Shown here piece by piece: positions 8,995-16,263 of a stretch of 64,000 nt of DNA. Source of the DNA: JAAFHZ01 sp964247085 (GTDB taxonomy: Bacteria; Cyanobacteriota; Cyanobacteriia; Cyanobacteriales; Chamaesiphonaceae); contig CAXTSX010000002.1 in NCBI GenBank assembly GCA_964247085.1, forward strand, positions 1-64,000. Reading direction: 5' to 3'. The notes beneath the pieces were generated by a model. It did no database searches, was not told the DNA's origin, and worked only from the letters and a program-made list of their open reading frames with translations. Every line of letters begins with the position of its first letter. Within the stretch, counting starts at the first letter, position 1. The position numbers were made by a program, and so were the translations under genes.

Positions 8995-10140
8995 ATGAAA
9001 AAAGATTATCTAAATTCTTTTCCTGGAAGCGCTCAATTTTCATTGAGAGAGATAACAAAATATATATATATTGCAATCAAAAGCTGGCTCCTAGATTTTA
9101 GCCTTATGGATCGCCTCTACATAATTGGAATTGTTTGCATCTGGCTGTTGTTGGTGACAAAGCTACTAGTAGTTATTTTGGCTCTTATAAGTAAATTTGA
9201 TTTCGTTCCAATATTTTTATTAACCCTTGGTATAGCCATTTTCACATTTCCAATATTATTCTTTACTAGCCCTAAAAAACTAATTGAAAAAATAGCAATA
9301 GAGTTATTAAGAATTCGATACTTATCTACGATAGAAAAGCTATATTCATTTTTTTGTATTGTACTAATAATTATTGCATTCACTAATCAAATATCTCAAA
9401 TACTTTTGGTGGTGATCAACATGTCATGTTGGTTTACAGCTTTTATTATGAATTTGGTTTCTTGGGGTAAAAAATTATTGAGCAATGAAACTTATAAAAC
9501 AGTATTTAAGTTTTCTCTTGGATTATTGTATGTGACATCAATATTTTTTTCATCTATTATCTCAAATAAAATAATTAATGATTATATGGGCATAGAGCCA
9601 AGCAAATTTCCAAACTCACAAAAAGTTATGATAATAACCTCATCATTATTGGTATGGCTATGTATAGTTTTAATAGGAGTTTCTTTGGCATATACTATTG
9701 CAGTATCGGCGATGATGTTAGGTATTGTTTTTATACCTTTATTCACAAGTGTAATAGACACGTTAAAACAGCTTGAAGATAATATTCTAAGTAGGGCTAC
9801 TATCAAAATAGATAGTCTAAAATCACAACACGATAATGTGTATTTTCCGAGTAATTTATTTATAGCACTCGGTAAAATAGCTTTGCCCGTATATTTAAGT
9901 TATCTTCTTCTGATTCCTAGCATTAGTACTGTTTTATATTTTTATCAAAACCATTTTCCAATAAAATATTTTAATTTATCTTTGGTTTCCATTGACTATC
10001 ATGACAAAAGAAATGAGTGCAAAAACATCAAAGTAGGCGAAAGAGCAATTACAATCAATGGTGATAAAATCAACGTAGCCATTCCCAATAATGAAAAAGG
10101 CTATGTGTTTGAAACGAGAAAATGTCAGGCTCCATCGTAG
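8995..10140 (+). CDS. AT-rich multi-spanning membrane protein of unknown function
   Basis: I do not recognise this protein of 381 residues. It has roughly eight hydrophobic segments between residues 40 and 330 and ends in a polar C-terminal domain of about 60 residues with two Cys (RNECKN and TRKCQ) that may face the periplasm. Base composition is strikingly lower in GC than its neighbours, with many ATA, AAA and TTA codons. It contains no CGATCG palindrome, which is otherwise frequent in this window. These signs suggest recent acquisition. The start ATG 8995 has only a weak upstream ribosome site. It could be an orphan from a mobile island; no mobility gene is nearby. Confidence 0.75.
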   Translation: MKKDYLNSFPGSAQFSLREITKYIYIAIKSWLLDFSLMDRLYIIGIVCIWLLLVTKLLVVILALISKFDFVPIFLLTLGIAIFTFPILFFTSPKKLIEKIAIELLRIRYLSTIEKLYSFFCIVLIIIAFTNQISQILLVVINMSCWFTAFIMNLVSWGKKLLSNETYKTVFKFSLGLLYVTSIFFSSIISNKIINDYMGIEPSKFPNSQKVMIITSSLLVWLCIVLIGVSLAYTIAVSAMMLGIVFIPLFTSVIDTLKQLEDNILSRATIKIDSLKSQHDNVYFPSNLFIALGKIALPVYLSYLLLIPSISTVLYFYQNHFPIKYFNLSLVSIDYHDKRNECKNIKVGERAITINGDKINVAIPNNEKGYVFETRKCQAPS

Positions 10141-10175
10141 CGTTATGTACGTTGAAAACTTCTGACACTCAGATG

Positions 10176-10203
10176 TTGAAAATCTCAATAGATTTGCTAT
10201 AAT
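10176..10203 (+). promoter_or_regulatory. Sigma70-type promoter of the short basic ORF
   Basis: TTGAAA (10176-10181) and TATAAT (10198-10203) are separated by 16 bp, close to consensus. Transcription would start near 10210, about 27 bp before the ATG of the short ORF. Confidence 0.65.
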
Positions 10204-10236
10204 TGTAGAAATGAATAATTTACATACAAGGCACCA

Positions 10237-10449
10237 ATGGCTAGAATGCTCAAGCGCTGGGAGTCACCGCGCAAAGAAGGTCGCAACGACAAAGGCAAAG
10301 GCGGCACCGCCCGTCAAAGACAGGTCAAAAAACAAATGAAAATGCTCCAGAAACGCCTCAAAGACCAAGGCAAATCTGGCAAACAGGGCAACTGCCCCCG
10401 GGAGAGTTCCATACTCTCCCTTTTTTTTGGGCAATTTGCGGTAAATTAA
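10237..10449 (+). CDS. Short highly basic protein, unknown
   Basis: A 70-residue frame encodes a Lys/Arg/Gln-rich polypeptide (MARMLKRWESPRKEGRNDKG at the start), likely an RNA- or ribosome-associated small protein if made. A good promoter lies just upstream and AAGG precedes the ATG. The last 17 codons run across an intrinsic terminator (10400-10428), so the normal transcript would end before the stop codon at 10447-10449. Either the terminator is leaky, the reading is wrong near its end, or the transcript of about 218 nt is itself the product. The function is unknown. Confidence 0.55.
   Translation: MARMLKRWESPRKEGRNDKGKGGTARQRQVKKQMKMLQKRLKDQGKSGKQGNCPRESSILSLFFGQFAVN
10400..10428 (+). 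terminator. Intrinsic terminator inside the short basic ORF
   Basis: GGGAGAGT (10400-10407) pairs perfectly with ACTCTCCC (10413-10420) around a 5-nt loop and is followed by eight T. It should end the transcript from the promoter at 10176. Confidence 0.85.
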
Positions 10450-10486
10450 GAGGACAACTGCTCGCCAGCTCACCCCTTAGAAAATC

Positions 10487-11755
10487 ATGGCTCCCTGGGA
10501 TTTCCGCAGCCTCTGGCAAACCCTCGTCTACTTTGAGGCCGTGCCGCTACTCAAACAACTTCATCAGCTACAAGGACGAGCCACAGCCCCTCACCATAAT
10601 TTTATGAAACAAGCAATTTTGGTCATTGGCGGGGTCGATCATCTCAGTCAACGTGTCGTTAAACAACTGTGGCAAAAAGGTTATCAGCCCTGTTTATTGG
10701 TACCTGCTGCCGAACTACCGATCGCTCACCAACTTTTTCCCCAAGGTGTAGAAATTGTCGGCGGAGCCTTGAGTAGTATCCCTAACAACATTTGGCAGCA
10801 GGTCAGAGCAGTGATCTATTGCCCAGAAAGTGTTAACCAGCCAGATTTAGATGCCTTAATTCAGCTGACTAATCAACATTTGCCCACCAGCAGCGATTTA
10901 GAGCTTTTTGACTTCACCACGGCACAGACCCCCGTCGCCCAAACCTGGGGCGCCGTGGATGATGTGGTGATGGGTGGGGTAAGCGCTAGTGGTCTGCAAC
11001 AGACCGCCAACTGCGCGATCTTTACTGGAAATATTTCCACCGAAAACTCCGGTGGTTTTGCTTCGATTCGGACTCGCAACTTTGAGCCAGCTCTAGATTT
11101 GAGTAACTATCAAGGAATTTCTTTGCGCATTCGGGGCGATGGTAAGCGCTACAAACTGTTTTTACGACCCGGTGAGCAGTGGGATGGTTTGGGCTATGCT
11201 TATTCCTTTGATACCAACAGTAGCATGGGCAACATCACCAATCTGCGGATTCCCTTTAGCAATTTAGTGCCGGTGATGCGGGCTAAAACAGTGCCCGATG
11301 CCCCGCCGATCGATTCCAGTAAAATTTCAGCTTTTCAAATCATGCTCAGTAAGTTTGAGTACGATGGCAACCTCAATCCCAATTTTCGGGCTGGTGACTT
11401 TGCTCTAGAATTATTCTCCATCGGAGCCTATGGGGATCGGATATTGCCGCAGTTAATAGTGGTCGCTCCATTGACCACTACGACTGGTAATATGGCACAG
11501 CCTTTGGCTGGTAGTTTCAAGCCTTACACTACTTTGCAAATGGGTGCTGTGATCGATCGTCCCGGTGGCCAAAATTTAGAATTTGACCTCAAGAAAACAT
11601 CTGATGGCTCAGTCAGCAGCGAAGATCTGGCTGAACTATGCGTGCAGCTACTGAACATTCCTACCGCCTGCAATCAAACTATTAATGTCCAAGAAATTGG
11701 CCAAAGAGGGGTTAATGCTTGGTCTAACCTATTGGAGACAGCTATCCAATCTTAA
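10487..11755 (+). CDS. NAD(P)-binding-like protein with CIA30 domain
   Basis: This is a 422-residue protein. After an N-terminal helix (LWQTLVYFEAVPLL) comes a short Rossmann-like half with a degenerate nucleotide motif (VIGGVDHLSQ, residues about 46-55). A CIA30 domain of about 190 residues follows (from about 140), recognisable by DDVVMGGVSAS, SGGFASIRTRNF and LRIRGDG.KRYKL. The C-terminus returns to a dehydrogenase-like segment. This insertion arrangement is known in cyanobacterial proteins and in the plant PSII translation factor HCF173, so a role in photosystem biogenesis is possible but inferred. The glycine motif is incomplete, so catalysis is doubtful. The next gene starts 6 bp downstream, suggesting an operon. 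Confidence 0.85.
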   Translation: MAPWDFRSLWQTLVYFEAVPLLKQLHQLQGRATAPHHNFMKQAILVIGGVDHLSQRVVKQLWQKGYQPCLLVPAAELPIAHQLFPQGVEIVGGALSSIPNNIWQQVRAVIYCPESVNQPDLDALIQLTNQHLPTSSDLELFDFTTAQTPVAQTWGAVDDVVMGGVSASGLQQTANCAIFTGNISTENSGGFASIRTRNFEPALDLSNYQGISLRIRGDGKRYKLFLRPGEQWDGLGYAYSFDTNSSMGNITNLRIPFSNLVPVMRAKTVPDAPPIDSSKISAFQIMLSKFEYDGNLNPNFRAGDFALELFSIGAYGDRILPQLIVVAPLTTTTGNMAQPLAGSFKPYTTLQMGAVIDRPGGQNLEFDLKKTSDGSVSSEDLAELCVQLLNIPTACNQTINVQEIGQRGVNAWSNLLETAIQS

Positions 11756-11761
11756 AAGACT

Positions 11762-12214
11762 ATGGCTAAGCAAATTTGGGAACAATCTATCCAAATTAAC
11801 GCCAGCGCCGTGGTGATCGATCGATGTATCACCGAGCTAGATTTGCAACAGCGGTGGCGAAGTGGTATTTGTGAACCCGTCGATCAATGGAGTGTAGTGG
11901 TCGGTAGCTATAGCCGTTTAATAGTAAAAATGCCTTTGTTTCAATTCAACTTAAACAGAATTGTGGTACTTAGAGAGCCAGGGCTAATAGTTTGGAGCTT
12001 TGATGGATTGTTGACTGGGCAAGACCGGTGGGAATGTCGCCCTCGGGCGATCGGCACGCTGGTGGTGAATCGTTGGGAACTCCAAACTAGTAAGGCGATC
12101 GGCTGGGGTTGGCAACGTTTTAATCGTAAATGGACAAATGATGAGATGGCGGCGCAGTTAATGCGGCTAAAATATGTAGCCGAAGAGCTACATTATTTGT
12201 CAGGGTTCCAATAA
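11762..12214 (+). CDS. SRPBCC-fold protein
   Basis: The 150-residue protein begins with a typical START/polyketide-cyclase-like pattern (WEQSIQINASA..IDRCITELDLQQRW), then alternating strands (VVVGSYSRLIVKM, NRIVVLREPGLIVWSF) and a long C-terminal helix. Proteins of this fold bind hydrophobic ligands or lipids in a deep cavity; no catalytic residues can be assigned. It follows the CIA30 gene by 6 bp and is probably co-transcribed. Similar single-domain proteins are common in cyanobacteria without known function. Confidence 0.75.
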   Translation: MAKQIWEQSIQINASAVVIDRCITELDLQQRWRSGICEPVDQWSVVVGSYSRLIVKMPLFQFNLNRIVVLREPGLIVWSFDGLLTGQDRWECRPRAIGTLVVNRWELQTSKAIGWGWQRFNRKWTNDEMAAQLMRLKYVAEELHYLSGFQ

Positions 12215-12248
12215 TATTGATCGGCTTTGCTGCTCGGAGAGATAAATC

Positions 12249-12346
12249 GCCCTCATCCCCTAGCCCCTTCTCCCAAGTCTGGGAGAAGGGAATCGGATTA
12301 TTGCTCCCCTCGCCCAATTTTGGGAGAGGGGTTGGGGGGTGAGGGC
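12249..12346. repeat. Palindromic cyanobacterial intergenic repeat
   Basis: The outer arms (GCCCTCATCCCC at the left, GGGGTGAGGGC at the right) are complementary. Inside is a hairpin of 11 bp, CCCTTCTCCCA (12265-12275) with TGGGAGAAGGG (12280-12290). A second purine-rich segment follows. This composition matches the CCCTAGCCCCTTCTCCC-type dispersed repeats seen between genes in many filamentous cyanobacteria. It sits between two convergent genes and could also act as a bidirectional RNA end. Confidence 0.75.
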
Positions 12347-12437
12347 AAAATCGATTTTCATACTTGAATTCAGCAACGCCAATTGATCCTGCTAACCGAT
12401 TTAATGATGGCTACTCAGCGAATATTAATAATCCAGG

Positions 12438-12998
12438 TTAGGAGGATGAGGATGATTTACCTTTACGAAAAATATTTGTCATTTGCAAGCCAGTGATTAA
12501 CAACCCAATTAAGCCCAATCCCAGCAACAAGACATAAAAAGCCCGGAAAGTTGGTCCCAAATAAGAACCCTGATGAATTTTCAAGAGGAAAGCCACCTGA
12601 TCATTTGGTAGACCAAACCAAGCCTTACCCAGACGGTAGCCCACTCCAGTTACAGCACTTAGAATCAGCGGGATAAAGGTGATCGGCACCAAAAAACGGT
12701 GGAATCTTCTGAAATCTAGTTTGGATTTGTTGGTGGTTGATTGGCGTTGGGGCTTCAGCATTACTAAACCAGTAGCAATCAGTCCCAACAGTCCCAGCCC
12801 GATTAACAGCACATAGAAGGGCACCAATGGCTTGCCGAGAAAGCCACCTTCGTGAATCTTCATCAAGAAATCGGCGACTCCATCGGGAAGATCGAACCAA
12901 CTCAGACCTAAGCGATAGACCACGCCAGTAAGAGCAGTTAGCAACAAGGGGATAAATAAAATTGGTGCTGATTGGCGGTGTAGTTTGCGGAAGTTCAT
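12438..12998 (-). CDS. PepSY-like membrane protein with internal duplication
   Basis: This 186-residue protein is built of two similar halves of about 80 residues (roughly 2-82 and 95-175). Each has two membrane helices and the shared pattern FR..HR....ITFIPL...A.TG..YRLG..WF.LP, KIH.G and FYVLL.GLGL.GL...GL. The pattern resembles PepSY-associated transmembrane proteins. Each half carries two conserved His, one near the first helix and one in KIH, that could bind heme or metal; this is speculation. The C-terminus is polar and ends in five Ser. It is a single gene on the minus strand and the partner is unknown. Confidence 0.82.
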   Translation of the reverse strand: MNFRKLHRQSAPILFIPLLLTALTGVVYRLGLSWFDLPDGVADFLMKIHEGGFLGKPLVPFYVLLIGLGLLGLIATGLVMLKPQRQSTTNKSKLDFRRFHRFLVPITFIPLILSAVTGVGYRLGKAWFGLPNDQVAFLLKIHQGSYLGPTFRAFYVLLLGLGLIGLLITGLQMTNIFRKGKSSSSS

Positions 12999-13046
12999 GA
13001 TGGATAATGTTCTAAAACTCTAATGTTTAGGTGATGGTGATCGCCG

Positions 13047-13274
13047 CTAAAGCTCTACCCATTTTCGCAGTAAATTGGCATGGGTTTTGCTTAACAAATC
13101 AAACTCCACTGTCCGGCCATATTGGGCATGAATGGAGCGACGGGCTGTATCCAAATCAAATAATATTTCTCGCTCTGTTACTGACCGGATCAAGCTTTGC
13201 ACCCAAGTAACAGCCGCCAGGCGCACACCGCTAGTGACAGTTTTCACCTGATCACTGGCAACGATTAGACGCAA
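13047..13274 (-). CDS. Small protein of unknown function, uncertain start
   Basis: A frame of up to 75 codons contains no ATG; it would start at TTG 13274 or at an internal GTG. The sequence is soluble-looking, with VRLAAVTWVQSLIRSVTERE and a C-terminal helix ending in RKWVEL. No motif is recognised and no good ribosome site is visible. It lies upstream of the PepSY-like gene on the same strand with a 48-bp gap. It may be a small conserved cyanobacterial protein or a remnant. Confidence 0.4.
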   Translation of the reverse strand: MRLIVASDQVKTVTSGVRLAAVTWVQSLIRSVTEREILFDLDTARRSIHAQYGRTVEFDLLSKTHANLLRKWVEL

Positions 13275-13351
13275 TAAAAACTAGAGATACTCCACTAATC
13301 TTATTTGCAGAGGTGATACAGTTAAGGCTAGTCAACTGTTCTTAGTGTGAT

Positions 13352-14818
13352 ATGTTTCAAATATCTGAAAAAGAAATCAAAGCCAGATTGCAATTTGACA
13401 ATCCTTGGTGGGAAGACGGCCAGATTGAACCGCGTTTTGATCAAATGCGCCATCGTCATTATTTTGAAAGCTTCTTTGAATTGGTGACTGATCGATCGAT
13501 TAACCGCGCCATTGTCCTCATGGGACCCAGAAGAGTCGGAAAAACAGTGATGATCTATCACGCCGTTAAAAAGTTAATCAGTCAAGGAATCGCACCACCG
13601 CAAATTTTATATTTATCGCTAGAAACCCCGCTCTACACTGATTTACGTCTTGATCAGTTACTCACATTTTTTAGCGAACTACACAAACATACCCGTCAAA
13701 GTAACCTCATCGTTTTTTTCGACGAGGTGCAGTATCTCAAAAATTGGGAAGTACATCTCAAGTCCTTAGTCGATTCCTATCCCCAGTATCGATTTGTAGT
13801 AACAGGCTCAGCGGCAGCGGCACTCAGACTCAAGAGTCAGGAATCAGGTGCTGGCAGATTTTCTGATTTTTTATTGCCGCCATTGACTTTTGCTGAATAT
13901 TTGAGCTTTATCGATCGAGAAGACGAACTGATCATTCAGCAAAACGATCAATACGTTGCGACTAATATTACAGAATTAAATCAAGAATTCATCAACTATC
14001 TCAATTTTGGGGGATATCCCGAAGCAGTATTATCGCCGACCGTTCAAGGGAGCAGTTCTAGGTTTATTAAAAGTGACATCATCGACAAAGTACTACTGCG
14101 TGATCTGCCCAGTTTATATGGCATTAGTGACATTCAAGAACTCAATCGCTTGTTTACGACCTTGGCGTACAACACCGGCAATGAAGTCAGTTTAGATAAT
14201 TTATCCAAATCTTCGGGAGTAGGAAAAACTACTCTCAAGCGATATATCGAGTATTTAGAAGCAGCTTTTTTGGTGCGCCGCATCTATCGCATCGATGATT
14301 CAGCTAAACGTTTTCAACGGGCTACTTCCTTCAAGGTATATTTGACCAACCCCTCGATGAGAGCCGCTCTTTTTGGCTATGTGGACGAAAATAGTGCAGC
14401 CACTGGAGCCTTAGCTGAAACAGCAATTTTTAGTCAGTGGTTCCATAGCACCGAAATTAGTCAACTACATTATGCCCGCTGGAAAAGTGGCGAGGTAGAC
14501 TTAGTAGCGTTAGATAAGCTTGATCAAAAACCTTGGTGGTGTGTAGAAATCAAATGGTCTGATCGAGTCGTTAAAGATCATCAAGAAATTGCCGGACTAA
14601 TTAAATTTGCCAAAGACCATCAGCTTACTCAGCCCCAGTTGGTTACAACCAAAACCATCACTCATCAATTTCCCGTCCAGGGTATTGAAATTAGGTTTAA
14701 GCCCAGTGCTGAACAAGTCTATACTTTAGGGAAAAATATTGTGCTTGGTTTACAGAAAAATCATCAAAAATTAATCGGCTCTCATTCAGGAATGTATTTG
14801 GTCAGACCTGATTCTTAA
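13352..14818 (+). CDS. AAA-type ATPase with DUF4143 C-terminus
   Basis: The 488-residue protein has Walker A GPRRVGKT (58-65), Walker B LIVFFDEVQY (119-128) and sensor-like VVTGSAAAAL. A middle winged-helix-like region follows, then a DUF4143 C-terminal domain. That last part contains GEVD (about 380-383) and EIKW (E399, K401), the pattern of a PD-(D/E)XK nuclease fold. Proteins of this kind (AAA_14 plus DUF4143) are widespread in bacteria and archaea, often in mobile or variable gene neighbourhoods, with no settled role. The gene stands alone, so a defence or regulatory function cannot be claimed from context. Confidence 0.88.
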   Translation: MFQISEKEIKARLQFDNPWWEDGQIEPRFDQMRHRHYFESFFELVTDRSINRAIVLMGPRRVGKTVMIYHAVKKLISQGIAPPQILYLSLETPLYTDLRLDQLLTFFSELHKHTRQSNLIVFFDEVQYLKNWEVHLKSLVDSYPQYRFVVTGSAAAALRLKSQESGAGRFSDFLLPPLTFAEYLSFIDREDELIIQQNDQYVATNITELNQEFINYLNFGGYPEAVLSPTVQGSSSRFIKSDIIDKVLLRDLPSLYGISDIQELNRLFTTLAYNTGNEVSLDNLSKSSGVGKTTLKRYIEYLEAAFLVRRIYRIDDSAKRFQRATSFKVYLTNPSMRAALFGYVDENSAATGALAETAIFSQWFHSTEISQLHYARWKSGEVDLVALDKLDQKPWWCVEIKWSDRVVKDHQEIAGLIKFAKDHQLTQPQLVTTKTITHQFPVQGIEIRFKPSAEQVYTLGKNIVLGLQKNHQKLIGSHSGMYLVRPDS

Positions 14819-14895
14819 GAAAATATTGTCAACCTGATCTATGTGGTGATACCAATGGCATAATTAAACCAGTTTTAAATATTTAATGTCTGCTG

Positions 14896-16221
14896 ATGCT
14901 AGAATTGTTTGCCTCTGGTTTAGCTAATAGCTGGCTGAATAATACTCAAATCTTGTCTGCTCCCTATGACCCGGTTCCGTTGGTTAGCACTTGGCAGGGT
15001 TTGCCCTTATTGAACCCTCCACAAGCCATTGAACCGCAAGTTAAGAAGTCGATCGAACAATACTTGCAAACCCTCCAAACGATGGGTTTAGATCCGCAAA
15101 AGCAGGGAATTTGGCTGCAAACCGACAGCGTTGGTTTGGTTAATTATCAAGCCAATATGCCTCTACCGGCTGCTTCTTTAACGAAATCAGCGACTACCCT
15201 GGCTGCTCTAAAAACCTGGGGCTTGCAAAAACGTTTTGATACTAATATTGGTATGACGGGCAGAGTGCAGCAGGGCATTCTAAACGGTGACTTGGTGATT
15301 CAGGGCGCAGGTGACCCGCTGTTTGTCTCAGAAGATGGACGAGCTTTAGCTGCCGCTCTCCATCAAATGGGCATTCAGCAGGTCAATGGTAATTTGGTCA
15401 TAGTGGGCAACTTTGTGATGAATTACCAAAAAGACCCGAAAAAATCTGGGGAGCTGCTCAAACAGTTTTTGAGTGGCACATCTGCCTCACAGCCATCAGT
15501 GAAAAAACAGCTCGCCAAAGTGTCAGCTGCATCAGAAAAAATCCCAGTCAAAGTTATGGGTCAGGTTCTAGTCACTAATCAGCTCCCACCCGAGGCCGGA
15601 GCGATTATTCGCCATCAGTCCTTGCCGCTGTTAGATATTTTGCGGGAAATGAATATCTATAGTAACAATGACATTGCTCAACTGTTAGCGGATGGCGTGG
15701 GTGGACATGATGTAATTATGCAGATTGCCGCTACGAATGCGGGCTTTGCCCCAACGGGAATTCAGTTGATTAATGGCTCTGGTTTAGGGATGGAAAATCA
15801 AATTGCTCCTTATGCGGCTAGTCAAATTTTTCGAGCTATTCATGGTTTAGTTCAGCCCCAAGGATTAACAGTAGCCGATTTATTTCCGTCCTCTGGTTTG
15901 GATACGAAAGGCAGTATGATCGATCGACAGCTACCGCTGGGTACCACGGTTAAAACTGGTACCTTAAATGAGGTTAGCGCTCTGACGGGAGCCTTGCCGA
16001 CTCGCGATCGAGGGTTAGTGTGGTTTACAATCATTAATCGTGGGGCGAAAATTGTCGAACTACGGCAGCAACAAGATAAATTGCTCCAAGCCCTCTTGAG
16101 TTATTGGGGCAAGCCTGCTACTGTTCCTGGGGGGATTCAACGACAGAACACCGTTCCAGCCTATTTGGGAGATCCACAACGCAATCAGATTTTGGTGAAA
16201 TTGCCATCGATCGATCAATAA
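14896..16221 (+). CDS. dacB: D-alanyl-D-alanine carboxypeptidase, PBP4/DacB family (S13)
   Basis: The enzyme removes the terminal D-Ala from peptidoglycan peptides or cleaves cross-links, in the periplasm. In the 441-residue protein the three active-site motifs are present: SLTK (S94-K97), SNN (from S256) and KTG (from K353). The N-terminal region is only weakly hydrophobic (LFASGLANSWL) with no clear signal peptide, so a start further upstream or an atypical signal is possible. The region between the first two motifs is shorter than in E. coli PBP4, which carries extra domains. No partner genes are adjacent. Confidence 0.88.
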   Translation: MLELFASGLANSWLNNTQILSAPYDPVPLVSTWQGLPLLNPPQAIEPQVKKSIEQYLQTLQTMGLDPQKQGIWLQTDSVGLVNYQANMPLPAASLTKSATTLAALKTWGLQKRFDTNIGMTGRVQQGILNGDLVIQGAGDPLFVSEDGRALAAALHQMGIQQVNGNLVIVGNFVMNYQKDPKKSGELLKQFLSGTSASQPSVKKQLAKVSAASEKIPVKVMGQVLVTNQLPPEAGAIIRHQSLPLLDILREMNIYSNNDIAQLLADGVGGHDVIMQIAATNAGFAPTGIQLINGSGLGMENQIAPYAASQIFRAIHGLVQPQGLTVADLFPSSGLDTKGSMIDRQLPLGTTVKTGTLNEVSALTGALPTRDRGLVWFTIINRGAKIVELRQQQDKLLQALLSYWGKPATVPGGIQRQNTVPAYLGDPQRNQILVKLPSIDQ

Positions 16222-16263
16222 CTTTTGGCCTAACCGCAAAATTCAGCTCAGGGTATCTGAACC

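Noticed and set aside
10264..10473. 69-codon minus-strand frame opposite the short basic ORF
   Set aside because: The promoter and terminator favour the plus strand; the hydrophobic antisense product is an effect of the complementary codons.
12249..12346. Possible CRISPR or tRNA-like element
   Set aside because: There are no regularly spaced direct repeats and no cloverleaf; the pattern is a single palindromic repeat.
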